Shown here piece after piece: positions 1 to 6,904 of a stretch of 19,896 nt of DNA. Position 1 is the stretch's first letter, and every line of letters starts with the position of its first letter. Both the position numbers and the translations under genes were made by a program. Source of the stretch: Actinomycetota bacterium (GTDB lineage: Bacteria; Actinomycetota; Actinomycetes; Nanopelagicales; Nanopelagicaceae); contig WLHW01000013.1 in NCBI GenBank assembly GCA_009702525.1, positions 1-19,896 of the forward strand, written 5' to 3'. The notes beneath the pieces were generated by a model, which saw only the letters and a list, made by a program, of their open reading frames with translations, was not told where the DNA came from and did no database searches.

Positions 1-312
1 AATGATCTCGTAAACCAATAATCCGTGCAAAAAATAACTGCTGACACTAATCAGCAAGCTTTCACACTCGCTGCATAAGCTAGTTTGAAGCCGTTAGCCC
101 AGATGCCGCTCTCGGTCTGGAATCTAGCGTCGATAGAGGGCTCTTCATCGCATAGGCGTTACGGACTATGCGAGAGAACAGTTTCGTAACTGAGTTCGTC
201 GAAGAGTTGTGTGGGAAAACTTCGGGACTGAGAAAGCGCTAATCACACTACGCCCGTAGAAGCCCTGTTTTTGCACCGAAGGACCCGGGTTCGATTCCCG
301 GCACCTCCACCA
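1..312 (+). ncRNA. ssrA: tmRNA (transfer-messenger RNA), 3' part; 5' end outside the window
   Basis: tmRNA rescues ribosomes stalled on mRNAs lacking a stop codon and tags the nascent protein for proteolysis. The 3' end shows a T-arm (CCGGG-TTCGATT-CCCGG) and an acceptor strand ending in an encoded CCA at 310-312. The tag reading frame is visible at 40-78: after the typical AATAACT context the resume codon GCT opens ADTNQQAFTLAA followed by TAA. The LAA end is the usual ClpXP-type degron. The region from about 79 to 285 would form the pseudoknots and the 3' half of the long stem. The 5' part, with the tRNA-like acceptor and D-arm, precedes the window. A short run of T (313-317) follows the CCA, but I see no clear terminator hairpin. 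Confidence 0.95.
40..78 (+). other. tmRNA proteolysis-tag reading frame (ADTNQQAFTLAA-stop)
   Basis: Twelve codons from the resume codon GCT to TAA. The C-terminal LAA and the Gln-Gln-Ala-Phe stretch resemble actinobacterial tags. Thr stands before Leu-Ala-Ala where Ala is more usual. The frame choice rests on the LAA-stop ending and on the conserved sequence just before the resume codon. Confidence 0.88.
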
Positions 313-336
313 TTTTTACTTGTAACGAACTAGTTT

Positions 337-1002
337 CTATTTGTAACGGACAGGTCTCTTAACGCGTTTCGTAAAAGCCTCGACATCTTCCACTGTATAT
401 ATCTCAAAAGAACCAAAGCGTTCAAAGATTCCGTGAAGAACATCGACGGTCGCCCGTGCATCATCGAGCGCACGGTGATTGGGTGAAGTCTGCGCGTTAA
501 AATAGACCGATAGCGTTGATAGTTTGCAATCAATCACATCATCTTTACTTAACACAGAGCGAGCTAATCGAACTGTGTCAAAAACCTTATATGCCGGCCA
601 ACGAAAATTATTCTGTGATGTGGCTGCTTGTAAGAAACCTAAATCAAAGTTTGCGTTGTGCGCCACGAGAATATTCTCAGATTCCGGGCCTAAAAACTCT
701 AGAAAACTCGGCAGCACGTTTTCAATTGAAGGCGATCCTTGAATCATCGCATCAGATATGCCAGTTAGATCGGTGATGTAATCTGGGATTGGTGTTCCAG
801 GATTTATGAGAGATTGAAACTCTCCAACTACCTGTCCGCCAACAACTTTCACGGCTCCGATTTCAGTTATGCCAGCACCACTATGAGGTGAGCCCCCTGA
901 TGTTTCAATATCCAAAACTATGAAAACAGTGCTCGATAGGGGATGACTGAGTTCGCCGATACTCGGCTGCCATGACTCGTCTTCACTGCCATCACGATTC
1001 AT
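337..1002 (-). CDS. DEDDh 3'-5' exonuclease (DnaQ / Pol III epsilon-like)
   Basis: Predicted metal-dependent 3'-5' exonuclease of the RNase T/DnaQ superfamily, 221 aa. All three motifs are present: ExoI VLDIETSGG (D31, E33), ExoII VAHNANFDLGFL (D120) and ExoIII HRALDDA (H176, D181), which defines the DEDDh subclass. There is no GIY-YIG or BRCT extension, so this is a stand-alone exonuclease; it could be a proofreading subunit or a repair/RNA-trimming enzyme, and sequence alone does not decide. I chose the ATG at 1002 over an upstream TTG at 1032 because TAGGCT (1010-1015) lies 7 bases before it, matching the leaderless pattern elsewhere in the window, and neither start has a Shine-Dalgarno. 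The gene converges on tmRNA with only 24 bases between them. Confidence 0.9.
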   Translation of the reverse strand: MNRDGSEDESWQPSIGELSHPLSSTVFIVLDIETSGGSPHSGAGITEIGAVKVVGGQVVGEFQSLINPGTPIPDYITDLTGISDAMIQGSPSIENVLPSFLEFLGPESENILVAHNANFDLGFLQAATSQNNFRWPAYKVFDTVRLARSVLSKDDVIDCKLSTLSVYFNAQTSPNHRALDDARATVDVLHGIFERFGSFEIYTVEDVEAFTKRVKRPVRYK

Positions 1003-1009
1003 GATCGAT

Positions 1010-1015
1010 AGCCTA
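1010..1015 (-). promoter_or_regulatory. -10-like TAGGCT for a leaderless exonuclease mRNA
   Basis: On the minus strand TAGGCT is followed by 7 bases and then the ATG of the DnaQ-like gene, which would place transcription start at or next to the start codon. No convincing -35 is seen. The identical hexamer occurs at the same distance upstream of murI, the hemolysin III gene and the MFS gene. Confidence 0.5.
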
Positions 1016-1057
1016 GGTGACGTGACCGACAAGGAACGCTAAGTCAGTGCCACTGGT

Positions 1058-1183
1058 GTGACAATGAGTATCGGTCGAGTGAAAATGAGTACGGGTAGAG
1101 AGAATTTGAGTAAGGGTAGAGAGAATTTGAGTACGGGTAGTGTGAAATTGAGCATGTGTAGAGTGAAAATGAACGTATCTGGA
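1058..1183. repeat. Six direct tandem repeats of 21 bp
   Basis: Six head-to-tail units of exactly 21 bp start at 1058, 1079, 1100, 1121, 1142 and 1163. The consensus is close to GTGAAAATGAGTACGGGTAG plus A; units 2-4 are most alike and unit 6 is most diverged. The array occupies most of the 203-base gap (1003-1205) between the exonuclease and membrane-protein genes. The 21-bp period equals two helical turns and also seven codons. Both strands read through it: plus strand as VKMSTGR/ENLSKGR heptapeptides, minus strand as QILSTRT/HFHSTDT heptapeptides (in an 80-codon frame at 1013-1255). No ribosome-binding site or family supports either frame, so I annotate a repeat rather than a gene. Confidence 0.85.
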
Positions 1184-1205
1184 AAAAAATGACTCTGCAA
1201 TAAAG

Positions 1206-1676
1206 TTAGTGCTGGCCGCCAGGGCCATGTCCGTCATTTCCTCCTGAGCGACCATCTCGGCGCCATTTAATTACTGGTCCATGCATAGATGACAATGGTT
1301 TTTTGTTCGCTTGGGTTTCACCACCAAAAGCTTCTAATCCTTCACCCGATTTGTTAACAGCCTTGCCGTGGATTCCAAAGCGGGCGAATAATTGGCTAAC
1401 GATTTTTACATGTGGGAAATACTCCCGGCGCAGCGCAATATAGGACATGGTAATTCCGAAAATACCTATTACATGAAGAGTCAAAGGTTCCTGTGGTTTC
1501 AAAAAAACCGATGAGCTGATAGCGAATGAAAGGCTAATAATGAGGCCGTGAAGCAACCTTCGGATAGTTGTTAGAAATATATTTTTAGTTCGAATTTTTG
1601 TTAATAAAATCGCAACTGGGCCACCAAGAATTACAATCATTAATATGATTACAACGAGGTAAGCCAAGCTCTCCAT
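1206..1676 (-). CDS. Small membrane protein of unknown function
   Basis: Not recognised as a known family; 156 aa. A hydrophobic N-terminus (residues about 4-25, rich in V/I/L) forms one membrane span. Two further hydrophobic stretches at about 40-57 and 67-80 suggest three spans. The tail is polar and ends in a Gly/His/Asp-rich stretch (GGNDGHGPGGQH). The ATG at 1676 is preferred to the in-frame GTG at 1691 because AAGGAG lies 6 bases before it. That ATG overlaps the stop of the upstream GNAT gene as TAATG, so the pair is probably translationally coupled and functionally linked. The His/Gly tail could bind metal, but that is only a guess. Confidence 0.7.
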   Translation of the reverse strand: MESLAYLVVIILMIVILGGPVAILLTKIRTKNIFLTTIRRLLHGLIISLSFAISSSVFLKPQEPLTLHVIGIFGITMSYIALRREYFPHVKIVSQLFARFGIHGKAVNKSGEGLEAFGGETQANKKPLSSMHGPVIKWRRDGRSGGNDGHGPGGQH

Positions 1677-2248
1677 TACAGCTCCTTCCACTCATTTCGA
1701 AGAACTGAATAAAGCACCATATCGATCTGACTGCCATCGTACCTGCGAGATTTCTTGCGGAGAATTCCTTCAATGGTATACCCAGCCGAGCTCAATAGTT
1801 TCTTTGAGGCAGTATTTTCGACATCAACTAACGCCTCGATACGCTCAAAACCCATGGTTTCAAAACCAAAGTTAGTCAAAACCTTAGCTGCAGTTGTCCC
1901 CACTCCTTTGCCACGCACATCGGCACTAATCCAATATCCAAGCTCTGCTACTAAGTCGGGAAGATCCATACTATGAAATGAAATTAAACCGGCAAATACT
2001 TTGTCAGCCCCATTTCCATAATCGATTGCAAAAGCTAACTCTGTTTTTTCGAGCAAAGACTTCGGTGTTTTTTCGCGGACAAAGAACTCAGCATTCGACA
2101 TCGTGTAATTAGCTGGAATGCGAGTAAATCGAGGAATAACTGGATCTTGGCATGCCGCATATATCGCCGGAATATCACTTTCGGCTATGGGCCGTAATGT
2201 GATTAGCCCATACATTAGGGTTGGGACTTCTTCCGGCCACCAAATCAT
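1676..2248 (-). CDS. GNAT-family N-acetyltransferase (RimJ/RimL-like)
   Basis: Predicted acetyl-CoA-dependent N-acetyltransferase, 190 aa, resembling the RimJ/RimL ribosomal-protein or small-molecule acetyltransferase branch. The N-terminus carries the typical GLITLRPIAESDIPAIY motif. The acetyl-CoA pyrophosphate loop is VRGKGVGTTAAKVLTNFGF (R/Q-x-x-G-x-G/A), followed by ERIEALVDVENTASKKLLSSAGY and EGILRKK, the usual C-terminal half of this family. I placed the start at the ATG at 2248 because WWPEEVPTL directly before the GNAT core fits family N-termini and a -10-like CATACT (2255-2260) stands 6 bases upstream. The frame is open back to 2389, but that extension looks unlike coding sequence. 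An ATG at 2215 is possible. The stop overlaps the start of the membrane-protein gene. Confidence 0.86.
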   Translation of the reverse strand: MIWWPEEVPTLMYGLITLRPIAESDIPAIYAACQDPVIPRFTRIPANYTMSNAEFFVREKTPKSLLEKTELAFAIDYGNGADKVFAGLISFHSMDLPDLVAELGYWISADVRGKGVGTTAAKVLTNFGFETMGFERIEALVDVENTASKKLLSSAGYTIEGILRKKSRRYDGSQIDMVLYSVLRNEWKEL

Positions 2249-2254
2249 TGAGAA

Positions 2255-2260
2255 AGTATG
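2255..2260 (-). promoter_or_regulatory. -10-like CATACT before the GNAT gene
   Basis: On the minus strand CATACT stands 6 bases before the ATG at 2248, the same geometry as the other leaderless candidates. It matches an A-at-2, T-at-6 -10 element but lacks the first T, so support is modest. Confidence 0.3.
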
Positions 2261-2328
2261 ACAGGTGTTGCTATATGGATGTCTAGAAATTTCAGGTTCG
2301 TCATGGGGAATAGATGCCTGGATGACGT

Positions 2329-2356
2329 GATGGGAATGCGCTGATGGGAATGCGCT
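2329..2356. repeat. 14-bp tandem duplication at the HNH gene stop
   Basis: GATGGGAATGCGCT occurs twice back to back (2329-2342 and 2343-2356). The second copy overlaps the first two bases of the HNH gene's CTA (minus-strand TAG) stop at 2355-2357. This looks like a simple slippage duplication just after the coding region. Confidence 0.8.
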
Positions 2357-4019
2357 ACACGGATTCATTAATTGGACGAGCCGGTACAAAGTAGTTTTTG
2401 CCTATAGGAGATGTCCAATTACAAGAGCCATCTGCGTTACTTACTAAACTCCACTTACCGTGTGTCTTTAATCGATGATGTCTGCGGCATAAAAGCCCCA
2501 GATTTTCAGGCGTAGTTTCGCCTCCGCTTTCCCAACTCTCAGCATGATCAATATCTGTTCTAGATGCTGGTTGCCGACAACCCGGAAAACGACACGTGCG
2601 ATCCCTTGCAAGCAGGAAATCTACAAGGGCTTGTGGGGGTTCATATTTTTCGCGACCATAATCGAGAAGGTTTCCAGTTTGGGGATCGGTAATAAATCTT
2701 TTCCATGTTGCATCCGATGCTAACTCGCGGGCAACGGAAGCAGGAATTGCTCCGTAACCTGAAAGTTGACCTGGATTTTCGGCTAAGCCGAGAAGTGTTG
2801 GCAAGTCGATTGTTACATTGACGGTCACAGGGCGGCGATGAGGGCGAACTTCATCAATTTTCTCAGCTAATGCGCTTGAGAGAATCGCCGTCAGTGCATC
2901 GGCACGCTTGTTATCGGCAGATAGTAAGGACCATGTACTTGTTGCAGAGTCAGTACTGCGAGAGTCAGTACCGCGAGAGTCAGTACCGCGAGAGTCAGTA
3001 CCGCGAGTCCAACTTCGGCTGCGGGCATGCTCGGCCTCGTCATGCTCGTTCATTGTGAGGATATATGCCTCAATAGATTTCATGACTGTCTGGGCATCCT
3101 GTGCAGGAAGTATTGCAACGACTGTGGCCATTCCATCAGCCTCGTTATAGCAACTTACCCGACGAGCTTCACGTGCTCGATCAACTACTTCTTCAAACTC
3201 AATCGGGGCTAACTGTGCAATCGTTGTGCGTATCTTGCTAGCAACCTGCCCAGGAGTGTGAAACTCTGCATGTGCTAAAGCCTTTTCTTCAATGTGATAA
3301 ATGGCAAACTCACTTATCCCATCACGAATAGCAGCAGCGGTCTCTTTGGCTATTACCGTTGCATGGGCGGAAGATATTTCACCCATTGCAAGTGCTGAAC
3401 AGGTATTAGGTAAGTGATTAACCAATGTGCGAGCAACGTCAATTCGCATCTGTGCCGTGTTACCTGAAAGTCGAAGTGCCGCAGCTACGTCTTCACGTTC
3501 GGCATCATCGATTCCATCCCACATATTTTCAGCGACCGAGGGAGATTCACCCGCTACCGCAATAATTGCACGCTGCAACAATGCCTGCAGCCAAGCGCTC
3601 TGGCGTTCTAATGCCGCTAAGTAATCGATACGCCCACCTCGACTGAGAGTGGCAGGATCTATTCCAACTAAGCCATTCAATGTTTCGATTCCAGGGAATG
3701 CAGCAAGAAGATCAACTACCCTTTGATTTTGATCGTGGTCAGCTTGGTTACCATCGCAGGTATCGAGCTCGCTATAACTGAAAGTACCGTTTTCATTCTC
3801 GCTTATTCCAAGCTCACTACTCCGGCGCACTTTCACTACTTTATGCTGAAGGAGCGGCAGGTCCGAGTTCAGATTTACTAAGTGGAGCCCGGTCTTTGTC
3901 ATAGATGTAACTATTGAGGGCAGCGCTGACAATCGAGAAAAGTTATTAACAGGGTTGGTGCTAGTGATGCAGGTGGGAAGCTTGTAACTAGCCTTCTTGC
4001 ATCTCTGTTGGTGCTCCAT
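2355..4019 (-). CDS. DUF222 / HNH endonuclease domain protein
   Basis: Member of the actinobacterial DUF222-HNH family (13E12-repeat-like proteins of Mycobacterium), up to 554 aa. The DUF222 region spans about residues 105-440. The C-terminal HNH nuclease (about 470-520) shows CRFPGC, TDIDHAESW, ENLGLLCRRHH, with zinc-type Cys pairs (C476/C481, C511) and catalytic-type D491-H492, N506 and H515. A short linker repeats RGTDS (about residues 340-358), encoded by a 15-bp tandem repeat. Role unknown; these proteins are often multicopy and suspected to be mobile or genome-maintenance nucleases. No transposase or attachment site is adjacent. The longest frame is given, overlapping the pirin 3' end by 32 bases. 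Neither this ATG nor the one at 3902 (residue 40) has a Shine-Dalgarno, and the first ~100 residues look poorly conserved, so the true start is uncertain. Confidence 0.9.
   Translation of the reverse strand: MEHQQRCKKASYKLPTCITSTNPVNNFSRLSALPSIVTSMTKTGLHLVNLNSDLPLLQHKVVKVRRSSELGISENENGTFSYSELDTCDGNQADHDQNQRVVDLLAAFPGIETLNGLVGIDPATLSRGGRIDYLAALERQSAWLQALLQRAIIAVAGESPSVAENMWDGIDDAEREDVAAALRLSGNTAQMRIDVARTLVNHLPNTCSALAMGEISSAHATVIAKETAAAIRDGISEFAIYHIEEKALAHAEFHTPGQVASKIRTTIAQLAPIEFEEVVDRAREARRVSCYNEADGMATVVAILPAQDAQTVMKSIEAYILTMNEHDEAEHARSRSWTRGTDSRGTDSRGTDSRSTDSATSTWSLLSADNKRADALTAILSSALAEKIDEVRPHRRPVTVNVTIDLPTLLGLAENPGQLSGYGAIPASVARELASDATWKRFITDPQTGNLLDYGREKYEPPQALVDFLLARDRTCRFPGCRQPASRTDIDHAESWESGGETTPENLGLLCRRHHRLKTHGKWSLVSNADGSCNWTSPIGKNYFVPARPINESV
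2946..3005. repeat. Four 15-bp tandem repeats inside the HNH gene
   Basis: Four units of AGAGTCAGTACCGCG (the first with one change, T for C) run in tandem, with a partial fifth. On the minus strand they encode the RGTDS pentapeptide linker between the DUF222 and HNH domains. The near identity of the units points to recent slippage; since the period is a multiple of three, copy-number change would keep the frame. Confidence 0.9.
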
Positions 4020-5079
4020 GCACGCTCAAGACATCTGCATCAGAAGTTTCAGTAGCGCTTGAAGCGTTGGCGGGCGAGCCTAATTTTGAGCCTTCGCCGC
4101 TTCTATTCAATGGCTTCTTCGCATCATCCTTATAGATTGCAGGGATAGATCCGAGTAACCCATTCTGAAAATCCTCAAAAGCCTGCAGAACTTCGCGCTT
4201 AGTGTTCATAACAAAAGGACCCATCCAAGCAACAGGCTCTTTAATCGGTGCGCCACCTAAAATAAATAGTTCCAGCTCTGGTGATCGACTCTCTTGCACA
4301 TCGGCAGCGCGCACCACAATTGTGTCGCCATCGCCAAAGACCGTTGACTGCCCAGTACGAACTGGACGATGCTCATCGCCTACATAACCAAATCCTGCAG
4401 CAACATAAACCAATGCGTTGTAATCCTTGCGCCATGGAAGTCGAAGCTCTGCACCTGCTGCAACGGTTGCATGAATTAAAGTAATTGGAGTCTGCGTAGT
4501 TCCCGGACCTTCATGACCATCTACTTCACCAGCGATAACGCGAATGAGTGCACCACCATCAGCTGATGACAAAAGTGCAACATCTTTTGCGCGCACATCT
4601 TGATAGGCAGGAGCTGCCCACTTCTTTGCCGCAGGAAGATTTACCCACAATTGAAATCCGTGAAACAAACCACCGGATACAACTAAATGTTCTGGAGGAG
4701 TTTCAATGTGCAAAATTCCCGCACCGGCAGTCATCCATTGAGTATCACCATTTGAAATCCTTCCGCCGCCACCATTGTTATCTTTATGATCAAAGATTCC
4801 GTCAATAATGTATGTCACTGTTTCAAAACCACGGTGTGGATGCCAAGGTGTTCCCTTTGGTTCACCCGGTGCGTATTCAACCTCACCCATTTGATCCATC
4901 ATGATGAATGGATCGAGTTCTGCCATATCAATTCCTGCAAAAGTGCGACGAACAGGAAAGCCTTCGCCCTCAAAGCCTTGCGGGGCAGTTGTAATGCTCT
5001 TTACCGAACGCGCACGCGCACCTGCAACTTCACGGACGCGCGGCAAAATTGTTATATCGGCAACGGATACTGCTGGCAT
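3988..5079 (-). CDS. Pirin family protein (bicupin)
   Basis: Iron-binding bicupin of the pirin family, 363 aa. The N-terminal cupin has the conserved metal ligands in WHPHRGFETVTY (H80, H82) and AGAGILHIETPPEH (H124, E126). The pirin-C domain lies around residues 190-300, and an extra ~50-residue polar tail (Ser/Gly/Asp-rich) follows. Bacterial pirins act as quercetin-2,3-dioxygenase-like enzymes or as metabolic and oxidative-stress modulators; the substrate here cannot be told. I chose the ATG at 5079 because AAAGGAGAG precedes it at good spacing; the frame is open 18 codons further up without such a signal. A perfect palindrome (5110-5125) lies just upstream and may be an operator. The 3' end overlaps the longest version of the HNH frame. 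Confidence 0.93.
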   Translation of the reverse strand: MPAVSVADITILPRVREVAGARARSVKSITTAPQGFEGEGFPVRRTFAGIDMAELDPFIMMDQMGEVEYAPGEPKGTPWHPHRGFETVTYIIDGIFDHKDNNGGGGRISNGDTQWMTAGAGILHIETPPEHLVVSGGLFHGFQLWVNLPAAKKWAAPAYQDVRAKDVALLSSADGGALIRVIAGEVDGHEGPGTTQTPITLIHATVAAGAELRLPWRKDYNALVYVAAGFGYVGDEHRPVRTGQSTVFGDGDTIVVRAADVQESRSPELELFILGGAPIKEPVAWMGPFVMNTKREVLQAFEDFQNGLLGSIPAIYKDDAKKPLNRSGEGSKLGSPANASSATETSDADVLSVHGAPTEMQEG

Positions 5080-5109
5080 GTATGGCTCTCCTTTGAATAC
5101 ATACAGGTT

Positions 5110-5125
5110 AGTTGAACTTTCAACT
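5110..5125. promoter_or_regulatory. Perfect 7-2-7 inverted repeat upstream of the pirin gene (putative operator)
   Basis: AGTTGAACTTTCAACT is perfectly palindromic: AGTTGAA, two bases, TTCAACT. It lies about 30 bases before the pirin ATG, where it could overlap the -35 region (TTGAAA on the minus strand). Its size and symmetry suit a dimeric MarR- or HxlR-type repressor, and pirin genes are often controlled by such regulators. No regulator gene lies next to it in this window. Confidence 0.5.
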
Positions 5126-5149
5126 ACTCGCAACCGCAGTTAAACCCCC

Positions 5150-5162
5150 GCTGAATTTCAGC
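5150..5162. repeat. Second palindrome with a TGAA/TTCA core
   Basis: GCTGAATTTCAGC is a 6-1-6 inverted repeat about 38 bp (centre to centre) from the operator-like palindrome and shares its TGAA...TTCA core. It may be a weaker second site or a coincidence. It has no T-run beside it, so it does not look like a terminator. Confidence 0.3.
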
Positions 5163-5182
5163 AGATGAGGTCTCTTAGAAAT

Positions 5183-5214
5183 GGAAAATCGGGGCAAGCC
5201 GCAGCCGATCCCGA
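5183..5214 (-). terminator. Possible Rho-independent terminator after pntB
   Basis: On the minus strand TCGGG (5214-5210) can pair with CCCGA (5193-5189) and is followed directly by TTTTCC. The stem is short and the loop long (16 bases), so this is a weak candidate, but it sits 20 bases after the pntB stop where the operon should end. Confidence 0.3.
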
Positions 5215-5234
5215 GGGAAATGAGTTTTGCGTGC

Positions 5235-6626
5235 TTAGAGCGCTTTGAGCGCTGATACAACTTTAGTTAATGAAGCTTTAGCATCGCCAAAGAGCAACAT
5301 TGTCTTTGGATCATACAAAAGTTCATTCTCAATTCCAGCAAAGCCCGGCCGCATAGAACGTTTCAAGAAAATTACGTTCGCAGCATTGGAAACTTTTAAG
5401 ATCGGCATTCCATAAATTGGACAACCTGGAGTATTTTCTGCCGCTGGATTCACAACGTCATTCGCACCGATAACAATTGCCACGTCAGTCTGACTAAAAG
5501 TTGGATTAATCTCATCCATCTCTTCGAGTTGATCATATGGAACATTTGCTTCAGCTAAAAGAACGTTCATATGTCCTGGCATGCGACCTGCAACTGGGTG
5601 AATTCCATAAGCAACATCGATGCCTTTTGAAATCATTAAGTCGGCAAGTTCGCGAACTGTGTGCTGTGCCTGTGCAACAGCTAAACCAAAGCCCGGAACA
5701 ATCACCACGCGTCGTGCATAGTTCAACAAGATCGCTACGTCATCAGGTGAACCGGAGCGAACTGGACGCTCTTCGGCTGCCCCGCTTGCATCTTGCGGCT
5801 TGGCAGTAAATGCACCGAACAAAGTTCCAAAGAGTGAGCGGCCCATAGCTTCGGCCATAAGGCGAGTCAGAATAGTTCCTGATGCACCAACTAGTGTTCC
5901 AGCAATAATGAGCAGCACTGAATCGAGCACATAACCACTTGCTGCAACGGTTAAACCGGTGAAAGCGTTTAATAATGAGATAACAATTGGAACATCTGCG
6001 CCACCAACTGGCAGTACGAAAAGCACACCAAAGAGAAGTGAGAGTCCGGCAAGAATCAGCAGCGGTGTGGTGCCAAGTGCTGCAACAACCCAACCACCAA
6101 CCCCAATAACGCTAGCCAAAGTGGCAGCAATAATGAATCTGCCAGCTGGGAAAATAACTGGTCGAGTGGTCATTAACTCTTGCAACTTCATAAATGTAAT
6201 AACAGAGCCGCTAAATGAAACACAGCCGACAATTACTGTAAATACAGTAAAGATAACTTCTGCTGTTGTTGCATCGTTGCCAAGGTGTAAGTACTCAACG
6301 ATTGCAACGAGAGCCGCTGCTCCACCACCCACACCATTAAAGAGTGCAACAAGTTGTGGCATCTGTGTCATTTCAACTTTGCGTGCAGCGGGAACACCAA
6401 CGGCTAGACCAATAAGCATGGCACCAAGAATCCAACCAATATTATTAAGCGGAAGTGATGAGCCCGGATTTGTATAGAAGAAAACTACAAGTGTTGCCAA
6501 TGTTGCACCGAATGCACCGATCAAGTTACCTCGGCGTGCAGTCTTTGGATGTGACAAACCTTTAAGAGCAAGGATGAATGCGACACCTGCAGCTAGGCCA
6601 ATAAGGTCATACAGAGTGCGGCTCAT
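5235..6626 (-). CDS. pntB: NAD(P) transhydrogenase subunit beta
   Basis: Beta subunit of the proton-translocating transhydrogenase, which uses the proton gradient to reduce NADP+ with NADH. At 463 aa it has the usual length. The N-terminal two thirds (residues about 5-270) form the membrane domain dII with roughly eight to nine spans. The C-terminal dIII domain binds NADP(H): PGFGLAVAQAQ (311-321), GIHPVAGRMPGHMN (341-354), GANDVVNPAA (387-396) and GFAGIENELLY (428-438) are family hallmarks. Its start overlaps the pntAB stop by 4 bases (ATGA), indicating translational coupling. It is the last gene of the argF-pntAA-pntAB-pntB unit. Confidence 0.98.
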   Translation of the reverse strand: MSRTLYDLIGLAAGVAFILALKGLSHPKTARRGNLIGAFGATLATLVVFFYTNPGSSLPLNNIGWILGAMLIGLAVGVPAARKVEMTQMPQLVALFNGVGGGAAALVAIVEYLHLGNDATTAEVIFTVFTVIVGCVSFSGSVITFMKLQELMTTRPVIFPAGRFIIAATLASVIGVGGWVVAALGTTPLLILAGLSLLFGVLFVLPVGGADVPIVISLLNAFTGLTVAASGYVLDSVLLIIAGTLVGASGTILTRLMAEAMGRSLFGTLFGAFTAKPQDASGAAEERPVRSGSPDDVAILLNYARRVVIVPGFGLAVAQAQHTVRELADLMISKGIDVAYGIHPVAGRMPGHMNVLLAEANVPYDQLEEMDEINPTFSQTDVAIVIGANDVVNPAAENTPGCPIYGMPILKVSNAANVIFLKRSMRPGFAGIENELLYDPKTMLLFGDAKASLTKVVSALKAL

Positions 6627-6904
6627 TTCTTATTTCCTTTGAACATTTCAAGCATTCGATCAGTAACGACGAAGCCACCGACCATGTTGATAGTCGCCAG
6701 AATAATTGCAGCTACTGCAAGCCCGAGCTCTAAATTAGTTGAACTGTGATCGGCCACGATAATGGCGCCAACCAAGATGACTCCGTGGATTGCATTAGCA
6801 CCCGACATAAGTGGTGTATGAAGCGTGGAAGATACTTTAGATACCACCTCAAAACCGACAAAAACTGCCAGTACGAAGATCGAAATAACTGCAATCGGTT
6901 CCAT
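6623..6904 (-). CDS. pntAB: NAD(P) transhydrogenase subunit alpha, part 2 (membrane segment)
   Basis: Small membrane part of the alpha subunit, 93 aa, with about three spans (residues 4-22, 33-53 and 57-77). This corresponds to the C-terminal membrane segment of E. coli PntA, here a separate protein as in Rhodospirillum rubrum. Family marks are HTPLMSGANAIHGVILVGA and the ending DRMLEMFK. The ATG at 6904 directly abuts the last base of the pntAA stop, and its own stop overlaps the pntB start, so the three genes are tightly coupled. It contributes membrane helices to the proton channel together with PntB. Confidence 0.96.
   Translation of the reverse strand: MEPIAVISIFVLAVFVGFEVVSKVSSTLHTPLMSGANAIHGVILVGAIIVADHSSTNLELGLAVAAIILATINMVGGFVVTDRMLEMFKGNKK

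Noticed and set aside
1058..1183. CRISPR array
   Set aside because: 21-bp units with no unique spacers between them and no cas genes in the window.
2249..2389. N-terminal extension of the GNAT gene up to 2389
   Set aside because: His/Ser/Pro-rich sequence unlike GNAT N-termini, crossing a tandem duplication and overlapping the HNH gene end; the ATG at 2248 fits better.
2946..3005. CRISPR array or mobile-element end
   Set aside because: Units are contiguous with no spacers, are only 15 bp, and lie in frame within a gene.
4786..5115. 109-codon plus-strand frame opposite the pirin gene
   Set aside because: Antisense to a conserved bicupin gene; composition is unlike the neighbouring proteins.
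5959..6477. 172-codon plus-strand frame opposite pntB
   Set aside because: It lies fully within the well-conserved pntB gene and has no recognisable protein pattern.
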